DNA of 64,000 nucleotides from Anthropogastromicrobium aceti (GCF_025567095.1 NZ_JAOQJH010000003.1), one strand, 5' to 3'. Shown: positions 7,934-17,397, numbered from the stretch's first letter. The notes: generated from the sequence alone by a model not told the origin. Translations and numbers: made by a program.

Positions 7934-10079
7934 GAGAAAGAAAAAAGAAAAACGCATACAGCTGCTCAGCGGTCTGATTGGAATCTGTGTGGCAGTAGTC
8001 TCTCTGTTTTATTTCTTTCATGCGGAGAAAACGGAAGCAGAGAAAAGAATGGTAGAGATTGTAAATTATGTCAAAGTGCAGTGTTCCACCTGCACCCATT
8101 ATAATGAATCTTCGGAATCCAAAAGTCTTCTCCGTGCAATTGAAAGTGCCAGACAGATGAGTACAAATATTAAAACGGAAAAAGAAAACGTCGGTCATCT
8201 GAGCCGGGATTTCCTGAAAGAAAACCTGCAGACTCTCTGGGTGGATGGTATCATTATACTGGATAAAGATGGAAAGACGGACTGTGAATACAGCAGGGAT
8301 GAGTCTCTGACTAATGAGATCACGGAGTATCTGCAAAAAGATATTATCATGGATTTTGCCGGATATGAAGAAAGAACTTATTCGGAACGGTTTAACAGGA
8401 AAGACGGATCACATATTGACATTGCAGCCTGTGCCAGAAAAGATGCACCAGGTATCGTTGCGACCTATTATTACACATCTCCTGAATTTGCCAGAAACTA
8501 TACGCTGACGATACAGGGGCTTTTAAATGGTTATAGTGTCCAGAAAGATGGAACGATTATTGTTGCAGACGAGGGAAGCATTGTTGCCAGCAATGATGAG
8601 AGCCTGCTGGGGCAGAATACAACCGACAACGAAGTTGTTCAGGCAATGAAAAAGCATACAGACAGTCAGCATATTTATCATTTGAAGAAGGAAGGAATTG
8701 GATGTTATGGAATCATGCTGAAGCAGCGTGATTATTATATCTATGCGTATCTTCCGGATAACGAAGTGTTCCATAACCTTCCATTAAGTGTGATAAGCGT
8801 TATTTTTCTTTATTTTCTGATGTTTAGTATATTCTGGTTCTGGACATACAGAACCAATCTGGCACACCGGAAACAGGAACAGGAAAAAGATGAAAAATAT
8901 AAAGCAGAACTTCTGATAGCAGCAAAAAAGGCAGAAGCAGCCAATGAGGCAAAAACAGAGTTTCTACAGCGAATGAGCCATGATATCAGGACTCCGATCA
9001 ATGGAATCTGTGGCATGGTAAATATGGCAGATCATTATGCAGATGATATGGAGAAGCAGAAGGAATACAGGACAAAGGTGAAAGAGGCATCCAATCTGCT
9101 GCTGGAACTGGTAAATGATGTTCTGGACATGAGTAAGTTTGAGTCAGGTGAGATCGTTCTGGAAGAGGTTCCATTTAATCTGAGCAAAATTTTCAGGGAA
9201 GTATTTGTTGTGATCGAGCAGGTGGCTGCAGAACAGAATATCCGAATTGTATGGGAGAAAAAAGAAATCACACACCGGGATCTTATTGGAAGTGCAGGCT
9301 ATGTGAAACGTGTGATGATGAATATCCTGTCCAATGCAGTGAAATATAACAGGGAAAACGGACAAATCTATATCAGCTGCATTGAAATTCCATCCGAACA
9401 GCCGGAAATGACGACGATGGAATTTGTCTGCCGGGATACCGGAATCGGAATGGCAGAAGAGTTCCAAAAACATATTTTTGAACCATTTGCACAGGAACAT
9501 GCAGGAAGCCGCACAAAATTTGCCGGAACAGGTCTGGGAATGCCGATTTCAAAGAAATTGATTGAGAAAATGGGTGGAACGATTACCTTTGAAAGCGCAG
9601 AAGGCATAGGGACGACATTTGTGATCCGGGTTCCATTTAAAATAGATCTGGATGCGGATAAACGTGAAGAACAGAAAGATGTATCAGAAAACTCTATAAA
9701 GGGGCTGCACATTCTTCTGGCAGAGGATAATGAGCTGAACATGGAAATTGCTGAATTTGTGCTTCAGAATGAGGGCGCCGATGTGATAAAAGCATGGAAT
9801 GGCCAGGAAGCTGTTGAGCTGTTCAGAAATAGTAAGCCTGGTGAATTTAATGTCATTCTTATGGATATTATGATGCCGGTAATGAATGGTTATGAAGCCA
9901 CAAAGATGATCCGATCTCTGGACAGAGAGGATGCAAAGGAAATACCGATCATTGCAATGACAGCAAATGCGTTCACAGAGGACAGAATAAGAGCAAAAGA
10001 AGCTGGAATGGATGAACATGTTGCTAAGCCTGTGGATGTGGAATTACTGGTAAAGGTAATTCATAAATTGGTAGGATGA
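7917..10079 (+). CDS. Hybrid sensor histidine kinase
   Basis: About 720 residues. A span (about 14-35) and a second one (about 288-312) enclose a Cache-like extracellular sensor of roughly 250 residues. A coiled coil, HisKA with His355 in SHDIRTPINGI, HATPase with DTGIGMA, and a receiver with Asp650 in LMDIMMPVMNG follow. The start overlaps the solute-binding gene: ATG at 7917 lies almost on the GGAGGT (7909-7914), whereas the TTG at 7923 has ideal spacing. The true start is one of these two, and the longer frame from 7875 is not supported. Overlap implies coupled translation with the lipoprotein. No output domain is present. A terminator follows at 10175. Confidence 0.88.
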   Translation: MILDIKRKKKEKRIQLLSGLIGICVAVVSLFYFFHAEKTEAEKRMVEIVNYVKVQCSTCTHYNESSESKSLLRAIESARQMSTNIKTEKENVGHLSRDFLKENLQTLWVDGIIILDKDGKTDCEYSRDESLTNEITEYLQKDIIMDFAGYEERTYSERFNRKDGSHIDIAACARKDAPGIVATYYYTSPEFARNYTLTIQGLLNGYSVQKDGTIIVADEGSIVASNDESLLGQNTTDNEVVQAMKKHTDSQHIYHLKKEGIGCYGIMLKQRDYYIYAYLPDNEVFHNLPLSVISVIFLYFLMFSIFWFWTYRTNLAHRKQEQEKDEKYKAELLIAAKKAEAANEAKTEFLQRMSHDIRTPINGICGMVNMADHYADDMEKQKEYRTKVKEASNLLLELVNDVLDMSKFESGEIVLEEVPFNLSKIFREVFVVIEQVAAEQNIRIVWEKKEITHRDLIGSAGYVKRVMMNILSNAVKYNRENGQIYISCIEIPSEQPEMTTMEFVCRDTGIGMAEEFQKHIFEPFAQEHAGSRTKFAGTGLGMPISKKLIEKMGGTITFESAEGIGTTFVIRVPFKIDLDADKREEQKDVSENSIKGLHILLAEDNELNMEIAEFVLQNEGADVIKAWNGQEAVELFRNSKPGEFNVILMDIMMPVMNGYEATKMIRSLDREDAKEIPIIAMTANAFTEDRIRAKEAGMDEHVAKPVDVELLVKVIHKLVG

Positions 10080-10112
10080 TGAAAAATATGGATAAAAGAC
10101 AGAGGAGCCATC

Positions 10113-10137
10113 GGGACAGGGACGGTGGCTAATAATG
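10113..10137 (+). repeat. 25-bp repeat flanking the GH63-like gene, left copy
   Basis: GGGACAGGGACGGTGGCTAA plus the next five bases recurs with two changes at 12207-12231, in the same orientation. Nearby, ATGTGTCCCT occurs twice (10135 and 10156), complementary to the GGGACA core, so the area can form hairpins. This is typical of REP-like sequences left by IS200-type transposases. No transposase is present here. Confidence 0.65.
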
Positions 10138-10174
10138 TGTCCCTACTGGCTCGATATGTGTCCCTGTAAAAAAA

Positions 10175-10213
10175 GTCTGAAAGTTCAAGAAAAGAGCTTT
10201 CAGGCTTTTGTGT
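10175..10213 (+). terminator. Rho-independent terminator after the kinase at 7917
   Basis: GTCTGAAAG (10175-10183) pairs with CTTTCAGGC (10197-10205) with one G-U pair. TTTTGTGTGTG follows. The remainder of the 10080-10428 gap holds the two repeat types and the promoter of the next gene. Confidence 0.65.
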
Positions 10214-10269
10214 GTGTTTATTTGAATGCAATCGAGTTGAAAAAAGAACGAAGTTTCGCAAACTTGAGC

Positions 10270-10315
10270 CACCCCAGACACTAATCTGGCCACAGTGCCT
10301 GTCACCAATGGTATT
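10270..10315. repeat. 46-bp dispersed REP/IS-end-like repeat, copy 2
   Basis: Identical over 46 bases to 81-126 and in the same orientation. The flanks differ (GAGC here, GTCCG in copy 1). It lies between the terminator at 10175 and the promoter of the GH63-like gene. Confidence 0.75.
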
Positions 10316-10329
10316 CAGAGCTGGAAATG

Positions 10330-10373
10330 TGTCAACTTGAATTGACAAAATCATTGCTATATGGTAGTACAAT
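10330..10373 (+). promoter_or_regulatory. Promoter with overlapping inverted repeat for the GH63-like gene
   Basis: TTGACA at 10342-10347 is the right half of an inverted repeat TGTCAA-6 bases-TTGACA (10330-10347). A -10 box could be TAGTAC (10365, spacer 17) or TACAAT (10368, spacer 20). A repressor site over the -35 box is plausible for a carbohydrate gene. The assignment is inferred from sequence alone. Confidence 0.45.
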
Positions 10374-10428
10374 ATCATATACAAAGACGAAAACCAACTA
10401 AATCAATATATTAATCGGAGGTACTATT

Positions 10429-12135
10429 ATGAATTTCCATCTTTCAGAGGTCCCGTTTTCTCGATTCGGCTCGTATATGGCTCTCGCCGAGCTGCCGGAT
10501 TGGTGGCAAGGGCATAAAATTGAACACGGTATTTATTTGAAGAATGTCAGCGGGTCGACGCAGAACTCTATCGTTGCTAAGTTTATTTTTTCTGGCGACG
10601 AGCTTACCGCAGACTTAGACGGCGGTAAGCTGTCTCTCGTTTCGGGAGATTTCAAATGTGATTTTTGCTTCCCCGACCCCGAAACGCTTATTATTAGCGG
10701 GGGCAGATCCACTGTATTGACTCTTGACTTTATGACCGAAAGCGGACCTTATGACTACATTTATGAGTTCGACGCGGACGGACGCCATTGCTATGCTGAA
10801 AACTGTTACAAAAACAACACGAGCTATGTCGTATGGGCGCAGGAGGGAGATATTTATTTAGAACAGAATTGGTCTGAGCAGTCGTCGGAGTTTTCAAGGC
10901 TGAATATTGCCGGTACGGACGGCTTTTTGCTGATAATTAAGGAGACGCAGATAGAGTGGGACAGAAAATGTCCCGAGTACGATTTTGAAGCCTGTCGCGA
11001 GAAAGTCGCGCGTGAGTTTTCGGAGTTTTACAAAAGCTATCCCATACTTCCGAAAGAATATGAAGAAGTATCAGTTCTCGGTGCGTATATCAACTGGTCG
11101 GCATATGTTATGCCACGAGGGTTCTTAAAGCGCCATGCGATGCTGATGTCAAAAAACCACATGACAAATGTTTGGAGCTGGGATCACTGCTTCAACGCGC
11201 TTGCGCTGTCATACAAAAATCCGTCTTTGGCATGGGAACAGTTCATGATAATGTTTGATTTTCAGGATAAATCGGGCAGACTTCCCGACAGCGTGAACGA
11301 TTCAAAGGTGATATGGAACTATGTCAAGCCGCCGATACACGGCTGGACGCTCAAGAAAATGCTTGAAAACGGTATGACGCTCACTAAAAATCAGCTTACA
11401 GAGGCATACTCTGCACTTGAAAAGCAGACGATTTGGTGGATAAATTACCGCGATTTTGACGGCGACGGTGTCTGTGAATATGTCCACGGAAATGATTCGG
11501 GCTGGGACAACTCGACGGTATTTGCAACCGTTCCGTCGATAGCTTCTCCAGATCTGCAGGCGTTTTTACTTGTGCAGATGGCTATGCTCGCCGAACTTGC
11601 AGAGAGCCTTGGTATGCCTCAAGAGAGCGACAATTGGAAAGCAAGATTCGAGAAGGCCTCAAGCAATTTTTTGGAGAAGTGCTTTGTAAACGGTCTGCCG
11701 ACAGCATTTCAGAGCGGCACTCACAAGGTTGTTGAAAACCAAAGTCTTCTGCCGTATCTATGCCTGATTTTGGGCGACAGATTGCCGAAAGAGTATCGAA
11801 AAAATATGATAGACAAGTTAAAATGCGGAAGATTCATCACTGATCACGGCTTTGCGACGGAGAGCCTTGACAGCAATTGTTACCGACCTGACGGCTACTG
11901 GCGCGGTCCGATATGGGCACCGTCAACGGTTATTTTGTGCGACGGACTGAGCAGGTGCGGCGAGATTGACCTCGCCAAAGAGACCGCCCGAAAATTCCTT
12001 GAAATGGCAAAGCAAAGCGGCTTTGCTGAGAACTATAACGCCGTAACAGGCGAGGGCTTACGCGACAGGGCGTATACTTGGACTTCAAGCGGGATGTTTA
12101 TTCTCGCGGAGGAATACTTGAACAGTCGTGCTTGA
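10429..12135 (+). CDS. GH63/MGH1-like glycoside hydrolase, cytoplasmic
   Basis: The 568-residue protein has no signal peptide. The C-terminal two thirds shows the (alpha/alpha)6 barrel signature of the GH63, mannosylglycerate-hydrolase and trehalase-like clan: WSWDHCFNAL near residue 250, SGWDNS near 357 and YWRGPIWAP near 490. The Asp in SGWDNS is at the place of the catalytic acid in the family. The N-terminal 180 residues look like a beta-sandwich lead domain. It probably trims an alpha-linked gluco- or manno-oligosaccharide, but the substrate cannot be read. GGAGGT precedes the ATG. It is alone, with no transporter. Codon use is visibly richer in GC (many GCG, GGC, GAC, CGC) than the neighbours, and repeats flank it, suggesting horizontal arrival. 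Confidence 0.8.
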   Translation: MNFHLSEVPFSRFGSYMALAELPDWWQGHKIEHGIYLKNVSGSTQNSIVAKFIFSGDELTADLDGGKLSLVSGDFKCDFCFPDPETLIISGGRSTVLTLDFMTESGPYDYIYEFDADGRHCYAENCYKNNTSYVVWAQEGDIYLEQNWSEQSSEFSRLNIAGTDGFLLIIKETQIEWDRKCPEYDFEACREKVAREFSEFYKSYPILPKEYEEVSVLGAYINWSAYVMPRGFLKRHAMLMSKNHMTNVWSWDHCFNALALSYKNPSLAWEQFMIMFDFQDKSGRLPDSVNDSKVIWNYVKPPIHGWTLKKMLENGMTLTKNQLTEAYSALEKQTIWWINYRDFDGDGVCEYVHGNDSGWDNSTVFATVPSIASPDLQAFLLVQMAMLAELAESLGMPQESDNWKARFEKASSNFLEKCFVNGLPTAFQSGTHKVVENQSLLPYLCLILGDRLPKEYRKNMIDKLKCGRFITDHGFATESLDSNCYRPDGYWRGPIWAPSTVILCDGLSRCGEIDLAKETARKFLEMAKQSGFAENYNAVTGEGLRDRAYTWTSSGMFILAEEYLNSRA

Positions 12136-12449
12136 TGTAGGATAAACTTGCTTTGATTAATGGGATTTTCCATCGTCCTGTTTCCGCCTTGCGCAAGATC
12201 ACATTGGGGACAGGGACGGCGGCTAACAATGCCATTTAGCTAGATGTTCGAGAAAATGTTCGACTTGTAATTGAGTTTTTTCAAAAGTACCAAAAAAGCT
12301 ATTTATGAGGCAAAGCAGCAAAAAAGAGTATACGAAATAAACGGATTAAAAGAATAAAAATAGTCCGCACCCCCGTTACAGTAGCTACAGAACACAGGAT
12401 CTTGCAAAGCAAACTGATATTCTTAAATCGAACAAAGTAGGTAGAGAGA
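12136..12449. other. Gene-free stretch with repeat remnants
   Basis: No gene was found here. It contains the right copy of the 25-bp repeat (12207-12231) and, at 12363-12373, the bases GTCCGCACCCC. The latter also occur at 77-87 beside dispersed repeat copy 1, in the same orientation. The rest is AT-rich, with short frames full of stops, and looks like degraded mobile-element sequence. Confidence 0.5.
12207..12231 (+). repeat. 25-bp repeat flanking the GH63-like gene, right copy
   Basis: GGGGACAGGGACGGCGGCTA and following bases match 10113-10137 with two transitions. Together the two copies bracket the hydrolase gene as direct repeats about 2.1 kb apart. Confidence 0.65.
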
Positions 12450-12490
12450 GCATTGCCGAAAATTAATCAGTCGGCAGTGCATTTTCTTTA
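12450..12490 (+). terminator. Rho-independent terminator
   Basis: GCATTGCCGA (12450-12459) pairs with TCGGCAGTGC (12471-12480) with one G-U pair, and ATTTTCTTTA follows. It isolates the GH63-like island from the four-gene sensor operon that begins at 12504. Confidence 0.75.
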
Positions 12491-12503
12491 TTTAAGAAAC
12501 TGC

Positions 12504-12532
12504 TTGTAATTTGTCTCGTTTAGGAATATAAT
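12504..12532 (+). promoter_or_regulatory. Promoter of the four-gene sensor/antiporter operon
   Basis: TTGTAA at 12504-12509, a 17-base spacer and a perfect TATAAT at 12527-12532. Initiation near 12540 rules out the upstream ATG at 12537 as a start and supports the TTG at 12606. Confidence 0.75.
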
Positions 12533-12549
12533 CAATATGTATTTTGCCC

Positions 12550-12585
12550 AAAATGTGTACTGCACTATGTGGCGGTACATATTTT
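12550..12585 (+). promoter_or_regulatory. Leader hairpin just before the ribosome site
   Basis: AAAATGTGTAC (12550-12560) pairs with GTACATATTTT (12575-12585), eleven pairs with one G-U, around a 14-base loop. The AAGGGGGG ribosome site starts five bases later. No T-run follows, so it is not a terminator. It could modulate translation or mRNA stability. Confidence 0.5.
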
Positions 12586-12605
12586 CCATAAGGGGGGATT
12601 TAAAA

Positions 12606-14441
12606 TTGAGAAGAAAAAAAGTAATATTGTTCCTGCTGTTGACGGGCACTGCGCTTTTAGCAGGCTGTGTGAAAAAGAGTGTAAAAAAAGAGGAGGCAGA
12701 AACAATCAGGGTGTACTTGTGGACCACAAATTTGTATGATGAATATGCACCTTATATTCAGTCACAGCTTCCAGATGTGAATATTGAATTTGTAGTTGGC
12801 AATAACGATTTGGATTTTTATAAGTTCTTGGATGAAAATGGCGGACTTCCTGATATTATTACGTGTTGTCGTTTCTCACTTCATGATGCAAGTCCGCTTA
12901 AGGATAGTCTTATGGATCTTTCCACAACAAATGAGGCAGGTGCAGTCTATAATACATATCTCAATAATTTCATGAACGAGGATGGAAGTGTGAACTGGCT
13001 TCCTGTATGCGCGGATGCGCATGGATTTGTAGTAAACAAAGGATTGTTTGAAAAGTATGGTATTGAGCTGCCGACAGATTATGACAGCTTTGTTTTGGCG
13101 TGCCAAAAATTTGAAGAAGCAGGTGTTCGCGGATTTACTGCAGATTATTACTATGATTATACATGTATGGAAACACTGCAGGGACTGTCTGCTTCAGAGC
13201 TTACATCTACGGATGGACGTAAGTGGCGTACTGCTTATAGTGATCCTGCCAACAAAGAGCGTGTTGGCCTGGATGATATTGTTTGGCCGCAGGCTTTTGA
13301 GCATATGGAACAGTTTATTAATGATGTGAAATTGGGACAAGACGATCTGAAACTTAATTATGATGATGTAATAGGTATGTATCAAAAGGAAGAGCTTGCT
13401 ATGTATTTTGGCACTTCAGCTATGGTGAAGACATTTCAGGATCAGGGCATCGACACAGCGTTTTTACCATTCTTTAATCAGAATGGTGAAAAATGGATCA
13501 TGACAACTCCATATTTTCAGATAGCCTTAAATAAAGATTTGGAACAGGATGATTCGCGACGCAAAAAAGCAATGAAGGTATTAAAAGAGATGATGCCAGA
13601 GGAAGCGCAAAATCTAATTATTGCGGATGGTCAGGATATGTTAAGCTACAGTCAGAATGTGGATTTTCATCTTACTGAGTATTTAAAAGATATTAAGCCT
13701 GTTATTGAAGAAAACCATATGTATATTCGCATTGCATCAAATGATTTTTTCTCTACTTCTAAAGATGTGGTTTCTAAGATGATTGCAGGTGAGTATGATT
13801 CAAATCAGGCATATAAGGCATTTAATGACCAGTTAAAGGATGAAAAATCAGCTTCTGATGATGTTGTGTTGAAGGTACAGAATACATATTCAAATTACTT
13901 CCATGCTGACGGCGGAAATGAAGCTTATTCAGTTATGGCAAATACGCTGCGCGGTATTTACGGGACAGATGTGCTTATTGCAGCGGGAAACAGTTTTACA
14001 GGAAATGTGCTGCAGGCTGATTACACTAAAAAAATGGCAGGCAGCATGATCATGCCAAATAGTCTTTCGTCTTACAAATGTGAAATAACAGGAGCAAAGC
14101 TAAAAGAAATATTGAAAGCTTTTGTGGAAGGCTGCGAGGGCGGATTTATTCCATTTAACCGCGGTTCACTGCCAGTTGTCAGCGGCATTTCTATGGAGGT
14201 TAAGGAAAATGGCAATGGCTATACATTGACTAGCATAAAAAAAGACGGAAAGACAATCAAAGATGATGATACATTTACTTTGACTTGCCTGGCTATGAAA
14301 AAGCATATGGAGCCAATCATTTCAGCAGAAGGTGATATGTTCGAAGGTGGAGACACGCTTGTGAAGGATACGTGGATCGATTATGTCTTAGGGGATGATG
14401 CTGTTTTGGCAGAGCCAGAGCCGTATATTACTTTGAGGTAA
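12606..14441 (+). CDS. Lipoprotein: family-1 solute-binding domain fused to a 5'-nucleotidase C-terminal-like domain
   Basis: From TTG at 12606 (AAGGGGGG site upstream) the 611-residue product has a lipoprotein signal with lipobox LLAGC. Residues up to about 410 follow the pattern of family-1 (sugar/oligosaccharide) ABC solute-binding proteins, for example YLWTTNLYDEYAPYI. The last 170 residues look like the C-terminal substrate domain of 5'-nucleotidases (PF02872). They show NSLSSYKCEITGAKLKEIL, then GSLPVVSGISMEV and DDDTFTLTCLAMKKH. The catalytic metallophosphatase domain of true nucleotidases is absent, so this part probably binds rather than hydrolyses. The gene is four bases from a hybrid kinase and no ABC permease is near. 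A sensor role for the pair is inferred. Confidence 0.72.
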   Translation: MRRKKVILFLLLTGTALLAGCVKKSVKKEEAETIRVYLWTTNLYDEYAPYIQSQLPDVNIEFVVGNNDLDFYKFLDENGGLPDIITCCRFSLHDASPLKDSLMDLSTTNEAGAVYNTYLNNFMNEDGSVNWLPVCADAHGFVVNKGLFEKYGIELPTDYDSFVLACQKFEEAGVRGFTADYYYDYTCMETLQGLSASELTSTDGRKWRTAYSDPANKERVGLDDIVWPQAFEHMEQFINDVKLGQDDLKLNYDDVIGMYQKEELAMYFGTSAMVKTFQDQGIDTAFLPFFNQNGEKWIMTTPYFQIALNKDLEQDDSRRKKAMKVLKEMMPEEAQNLIIADGQDMLSYSQNVDFHLTEYLKDIKPVIEENHMYIRIASNDFFSTSKDVVSKMIAGEYDSNQAYKAFNDQLKDEKSASDDVVLKVQNTYSNYFHADGGNEAYSVMANTLRGIYGTDVLIAAGNSFTGNVLQADYTKKMAGSMIMPNSLSSYKCEITGAKLKEILKAFVEGCEGGFIPFNRGSLPVVSGISMEVKENGNGYTLTSIKKDGKTIKDDDTFTLTCLAMKKHMEPIISAEGDMFEGGDTLVKDTWIDYVLGDDAVLAEPEPYITLR

Positions 14442-14445
14442 GTAG

Positions 14446-17397
14446 ATGGATGAGATAAATTACAGGAAAAAGAAACAGTTTATGAAAAAAAGACTGGGAG
14501 TATTTGCAGCAGCAATTGTCTTAATCATTGGAGTCAGTATGGTGGGCATCCAATATACAAGGTTTGTGTCGAAGACTGTGTATCAGGAAAGTACTTCTCA
14601 TTTGACAGAGATCTTTCACCAGTCAAATAAAGCATTAAATGAACTTGTCAATAAAAATTTGACATATCTTCATATGTGGAGTGCGTATCTACAGAAGGCT
14701 TCGACAGAAAAAGAAATTTGTGATTATATCAATAAAGTACAGGAAGAAACAGGATTTTCGGGCTTTTATTTTTTATCGTTTGATGGCAATTATAAAACGA
14801 TAACAGGCGAAACCGGGTATCTTGGATTACAGGGAAATCTTGATGATAAGATCACTCAGAGAAATGATATTATAATGAATGCAGCACTGCCTGGAAAATC
14901 ACAGATGCTTGTTTTTGCATGTCCTGAAGTTAATGGAATTTATCAGGGGTTTGAATATGACGCCATTGCTGTTGCATATGACAACTCTGATATTGTAAAA
15001 GTATTAGATATCTCTGCTTTTCAGGGAAATGCAGGTGGATATGTAGTTCATTCAGACGGACGCGTTGTGATTGATCATGCACCAGAGTCATGGAAAACAG
15101 CATATAATTTCATAGCTGTTTTAAGAGATCATTCTGGGCTTTCAGAAGATGAGATTATGGCATTTTCAGAGGAGCTTAAGCAGGGACACACAGGCGCTAT
15201 GCTTGTAAATTTAGAGGGAAGAAATTACTATCTGATTTATGAAAAGGTGAACATTCAGGATTGGGAATTGCTTGGAATTGTTCCAGCTGATATTGTCAAT
15301 GCCAGTATGAATGAGCTGCAGTTTAGTACGCTTATTATTGTAGGTGCCCTGCTGTTTAGTATTGCAGCATTCATTATTGTAATGATTCTTAGAAAAAACC
15401 GGTTAAATATAAAGAGCAAAAATACACAAATTTTGTACAGGGATGAGATGTTTAAAAAACTGTCGATGAATGTAGATGATGTTTTTTTGATGGTAGATGC
15501 TAAGACAGCCAGAGTTGACTATGTAAGTCCGAATGTTGAAAAGCTGCTTGGTATTACAGTGAAACAGATTAAAGAGAATATTTATGTTTTGGGAAAGCTT
15601 CATCCGCAGGATACAGAAGGACAAAGATCTAAACATCTAAAAGGACTGCTTGTCAATGAACAGCGTGAGTGGGATTTTGAGTATGTTCATAAAAAAACAG
15701 GGGAACAGCGTTGGTTTCATATCATAGCAATGGGCAGTGAGATAGAGAAAAAACAAAAATGTATCATTGTAATGTCAGATAGAACTGCCGATAGGAAAAT
15801 GAATCAGGCATTGTCAGATGCTGTCAGTGCAGCTGAAACAGCCAATCGTGCAAAGAGTACATTCCTTTCAAATATGTCTCATGACATTCGAACACCAATG
15901 AATGCTATTATAGGTTTTACTACACTTGCTGTAAGCAATATTGAAAACCAGGAAAAGGTAAGAGACTATTTAGGAAAGATCCTTGCATCAAGCAATCATC
16001 TGCTTTCTTTGATCAATGATATATTGGATATGAGCCGCATTGAAAGCGGAAAGATTCATCTTGAGGAAACTAAGGTTAATTTGTCAGATCTTCTTCATGA
16101 TTTGAAGACAATTATAAGCGGACAAATTCATGCAAAGCAGTTGGAACTTTATATGGATGCAATGGATGTTACAGATGAAGATATATACTGCGATAAGACA
16201 CGATTAAATCAGGTGCTTTTGAATCTGCTGTCAAATGCAATTAAATTTACACCGGCAGGAGGAACAGTTTCTGTTCGTCTAAGACAGTTTCCAAGTACTC
16301 AAAAAGATTGTGCTCAATATGAGATTAGAGTCAAGGATAATGGAATTGGCATGAGTCAGGAGTTTGCACAGAAAATTTTTGATCCCTTTGAGAGAGAGCG
16401 AACATCTACTGTAAGCAAAATTCAGGGTACTGGACTTGGCATGGCTATTTCCAAAAATATCGTGAATATGATGGGCGGTACGATTGAGATTAAGACGCAG
16501 AAAAACAAAGGTACAGAATTTATTATCCGTTTGATGTTTCGTATTCAGTCTGAGCAACATCGCGTGGAAAAGATAACAGAGTTAGAAGGTCTTAAGGCAT
16601 TAGTAGTAGATGATGACTTTAATACATGTGACAGTGTTACAAAGATGCTTGTAAAGGTTGGAATGCGTTCAGAGTGGACTCTTTCAGGTAAGGAGGCTGT
16701 TCTTCGTGCAAAACAGTCAATAGAGTTAGGGGATGCTTTTCATGCGTATATTATCGACTGGCGGTTGCCTGATATGAATGGAATTGAAGTTACGCGTCAG
16801 ATAAGAAGCCTTGGCGATGATACTCCGATTATTATACTGACCGCATATGACTGGTCAGAAATTGAAGTGGAAGCAAAAGCAGCAGGCGTAACTGCGTTCT
16901 GTGCGAAACCGATGTTTATGTCAGATCTGCGTGAAACCTTAATGACTGCACTTGGCCAGAAAAAAGAACAAAATAATGATGACGTTCTTCCAGAGGCAGA
17001 TTTCAATTTCAAAAACAAACATATATTGCTTGTCGAAGATAATGAATTAAATAGTGAGATAGCCACGGAGATTCTTACCGAGTATGGTTTTATTGTTGAC
17101 ACAGCAGAAAATGGAGCTGAGGCGCTAGAGAAGGTAAGTACTTCAAAGCCAGGCACTTACGATTTGGTGCTGATGGATGTGCAGATGCCTGTTATGAATG
17201 GGTATGAGGCTACGAAATGTATTCGAAAGCTGAAGGATCCTGCATTAGCAAATATTTCAATATTGGCAATGACAGCCAATGCATTCGATGAAGATCGAAA
17301 AAAAGCACTTGAATCAGGCATGGATGGCTTTTTGTCAAAGCCAATCGTAATTAAAGAACTTGTTCAGGCACTGAAAAATAAATTTACTGATAGGTGA
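14446..17397 (+). CDS. Hybrid sensor histidine kinase, Cache-PAS-HK-REC-REC
   Basis: The 983-residue protein has a span at about 17-36, an extracellular Cache-like sensor, and a second span (about 290-313). A PAS domain (about 340-455, with VDYVSPNVEKLLG) and HisKA with His479 in SHDIRTPMNAI follow, then HATPase with DNGIGMS and two receivers. The first receiver carries Asp771 in IIDWRLPDMNG and the second Asp911 in LMDVQMPVMNG, and both keep the Lys-Pro. Two receivers in a row suggest either branching or a phosphate sink. It begins four bases after the SBP/nucleotidase-like lipoprotein, whose ligand state it probably reads. The next gene begins 46 bases later in the same operon. Confidence 0.9.
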   Translation: MDEINYRKKKQFMKKRLGVFAAAIVLIIGVSMVGIQYTRFVSKTVYQESTSHLTEIFHQSNKALNELVNKNLTYLHMWSAYLQKASTEKEICDYINKVQEETGFSGFYFLSFDGNYKTITGETGYLGLQGNLDDKITQRNDIIMNAALPGKSQMLVFACPEVNGIYQGFEYDAIAVAYDNSDIVKVLDISAFQGNAGGYVVHSDGRVVIDHAPESWKTAYNFIAVLRDHSGLSEDEIMAFSEELKQGHTGAMLVNLEGRNYYLIYEKVNIQDWELLGIVPADIVNASMNELQFSTLIIVGALLFSIAAFIIVMILRKNRLNIKSKNTQILYRDEMFKKLSMNVDDVFLMVDAKTARVDYVSPNVEKLLGITVKQIKENIYVLGKLHPQDTEGQRSKHLKGLLVNEQREWDFEYVHKKTGEQRWFHIIAMGSEIEKKQKCIIVMSDRTADRKMNQALSDAVSAAETANRAKSTFLSNMSHDIRTPMNAIIGFTTLAVSNIENQEKVRDYLGKILASSNHLLSLINDILDMSRIESGKIHLEETKVNLSDLLHDLKTIISGQIHAKQLELYMDAMDVTDEDIYCDKTRLNQVLLNLLSNAIKFTPAGGTVSVRLRQFPSTQKDCAQYEIRVKDNGIGMSQEFAQKIFDPFERERTSTVSKIQGTGLGMAISKNIVNMMGGTIEIKTQKNKGTEFIIRLMFRIQSEQHRVEKITELEGLKALVVDDDFNTCDSVTKMLVKVGMRSEWTLSGKEAVLRAKQSIELGDAFHAYIIDWRLPDMNGIEVTRQIRSLGDDTPIIILTAYDWSEIEVEAKAAGVTAFCAKPMFMSDLRETLMTALGQKKEQNNDDVLPEADFNFKNKHILLVEDNELNSEIATEILTEYGFIVDTAENGAEALEKVSTSKPGTYDLVLMDVQMPVMNGYEATKCIRKLKDPALANISILAMTANAFDEDRKKALESGMDGFLSKPIVIKELVQALKNKFTDR

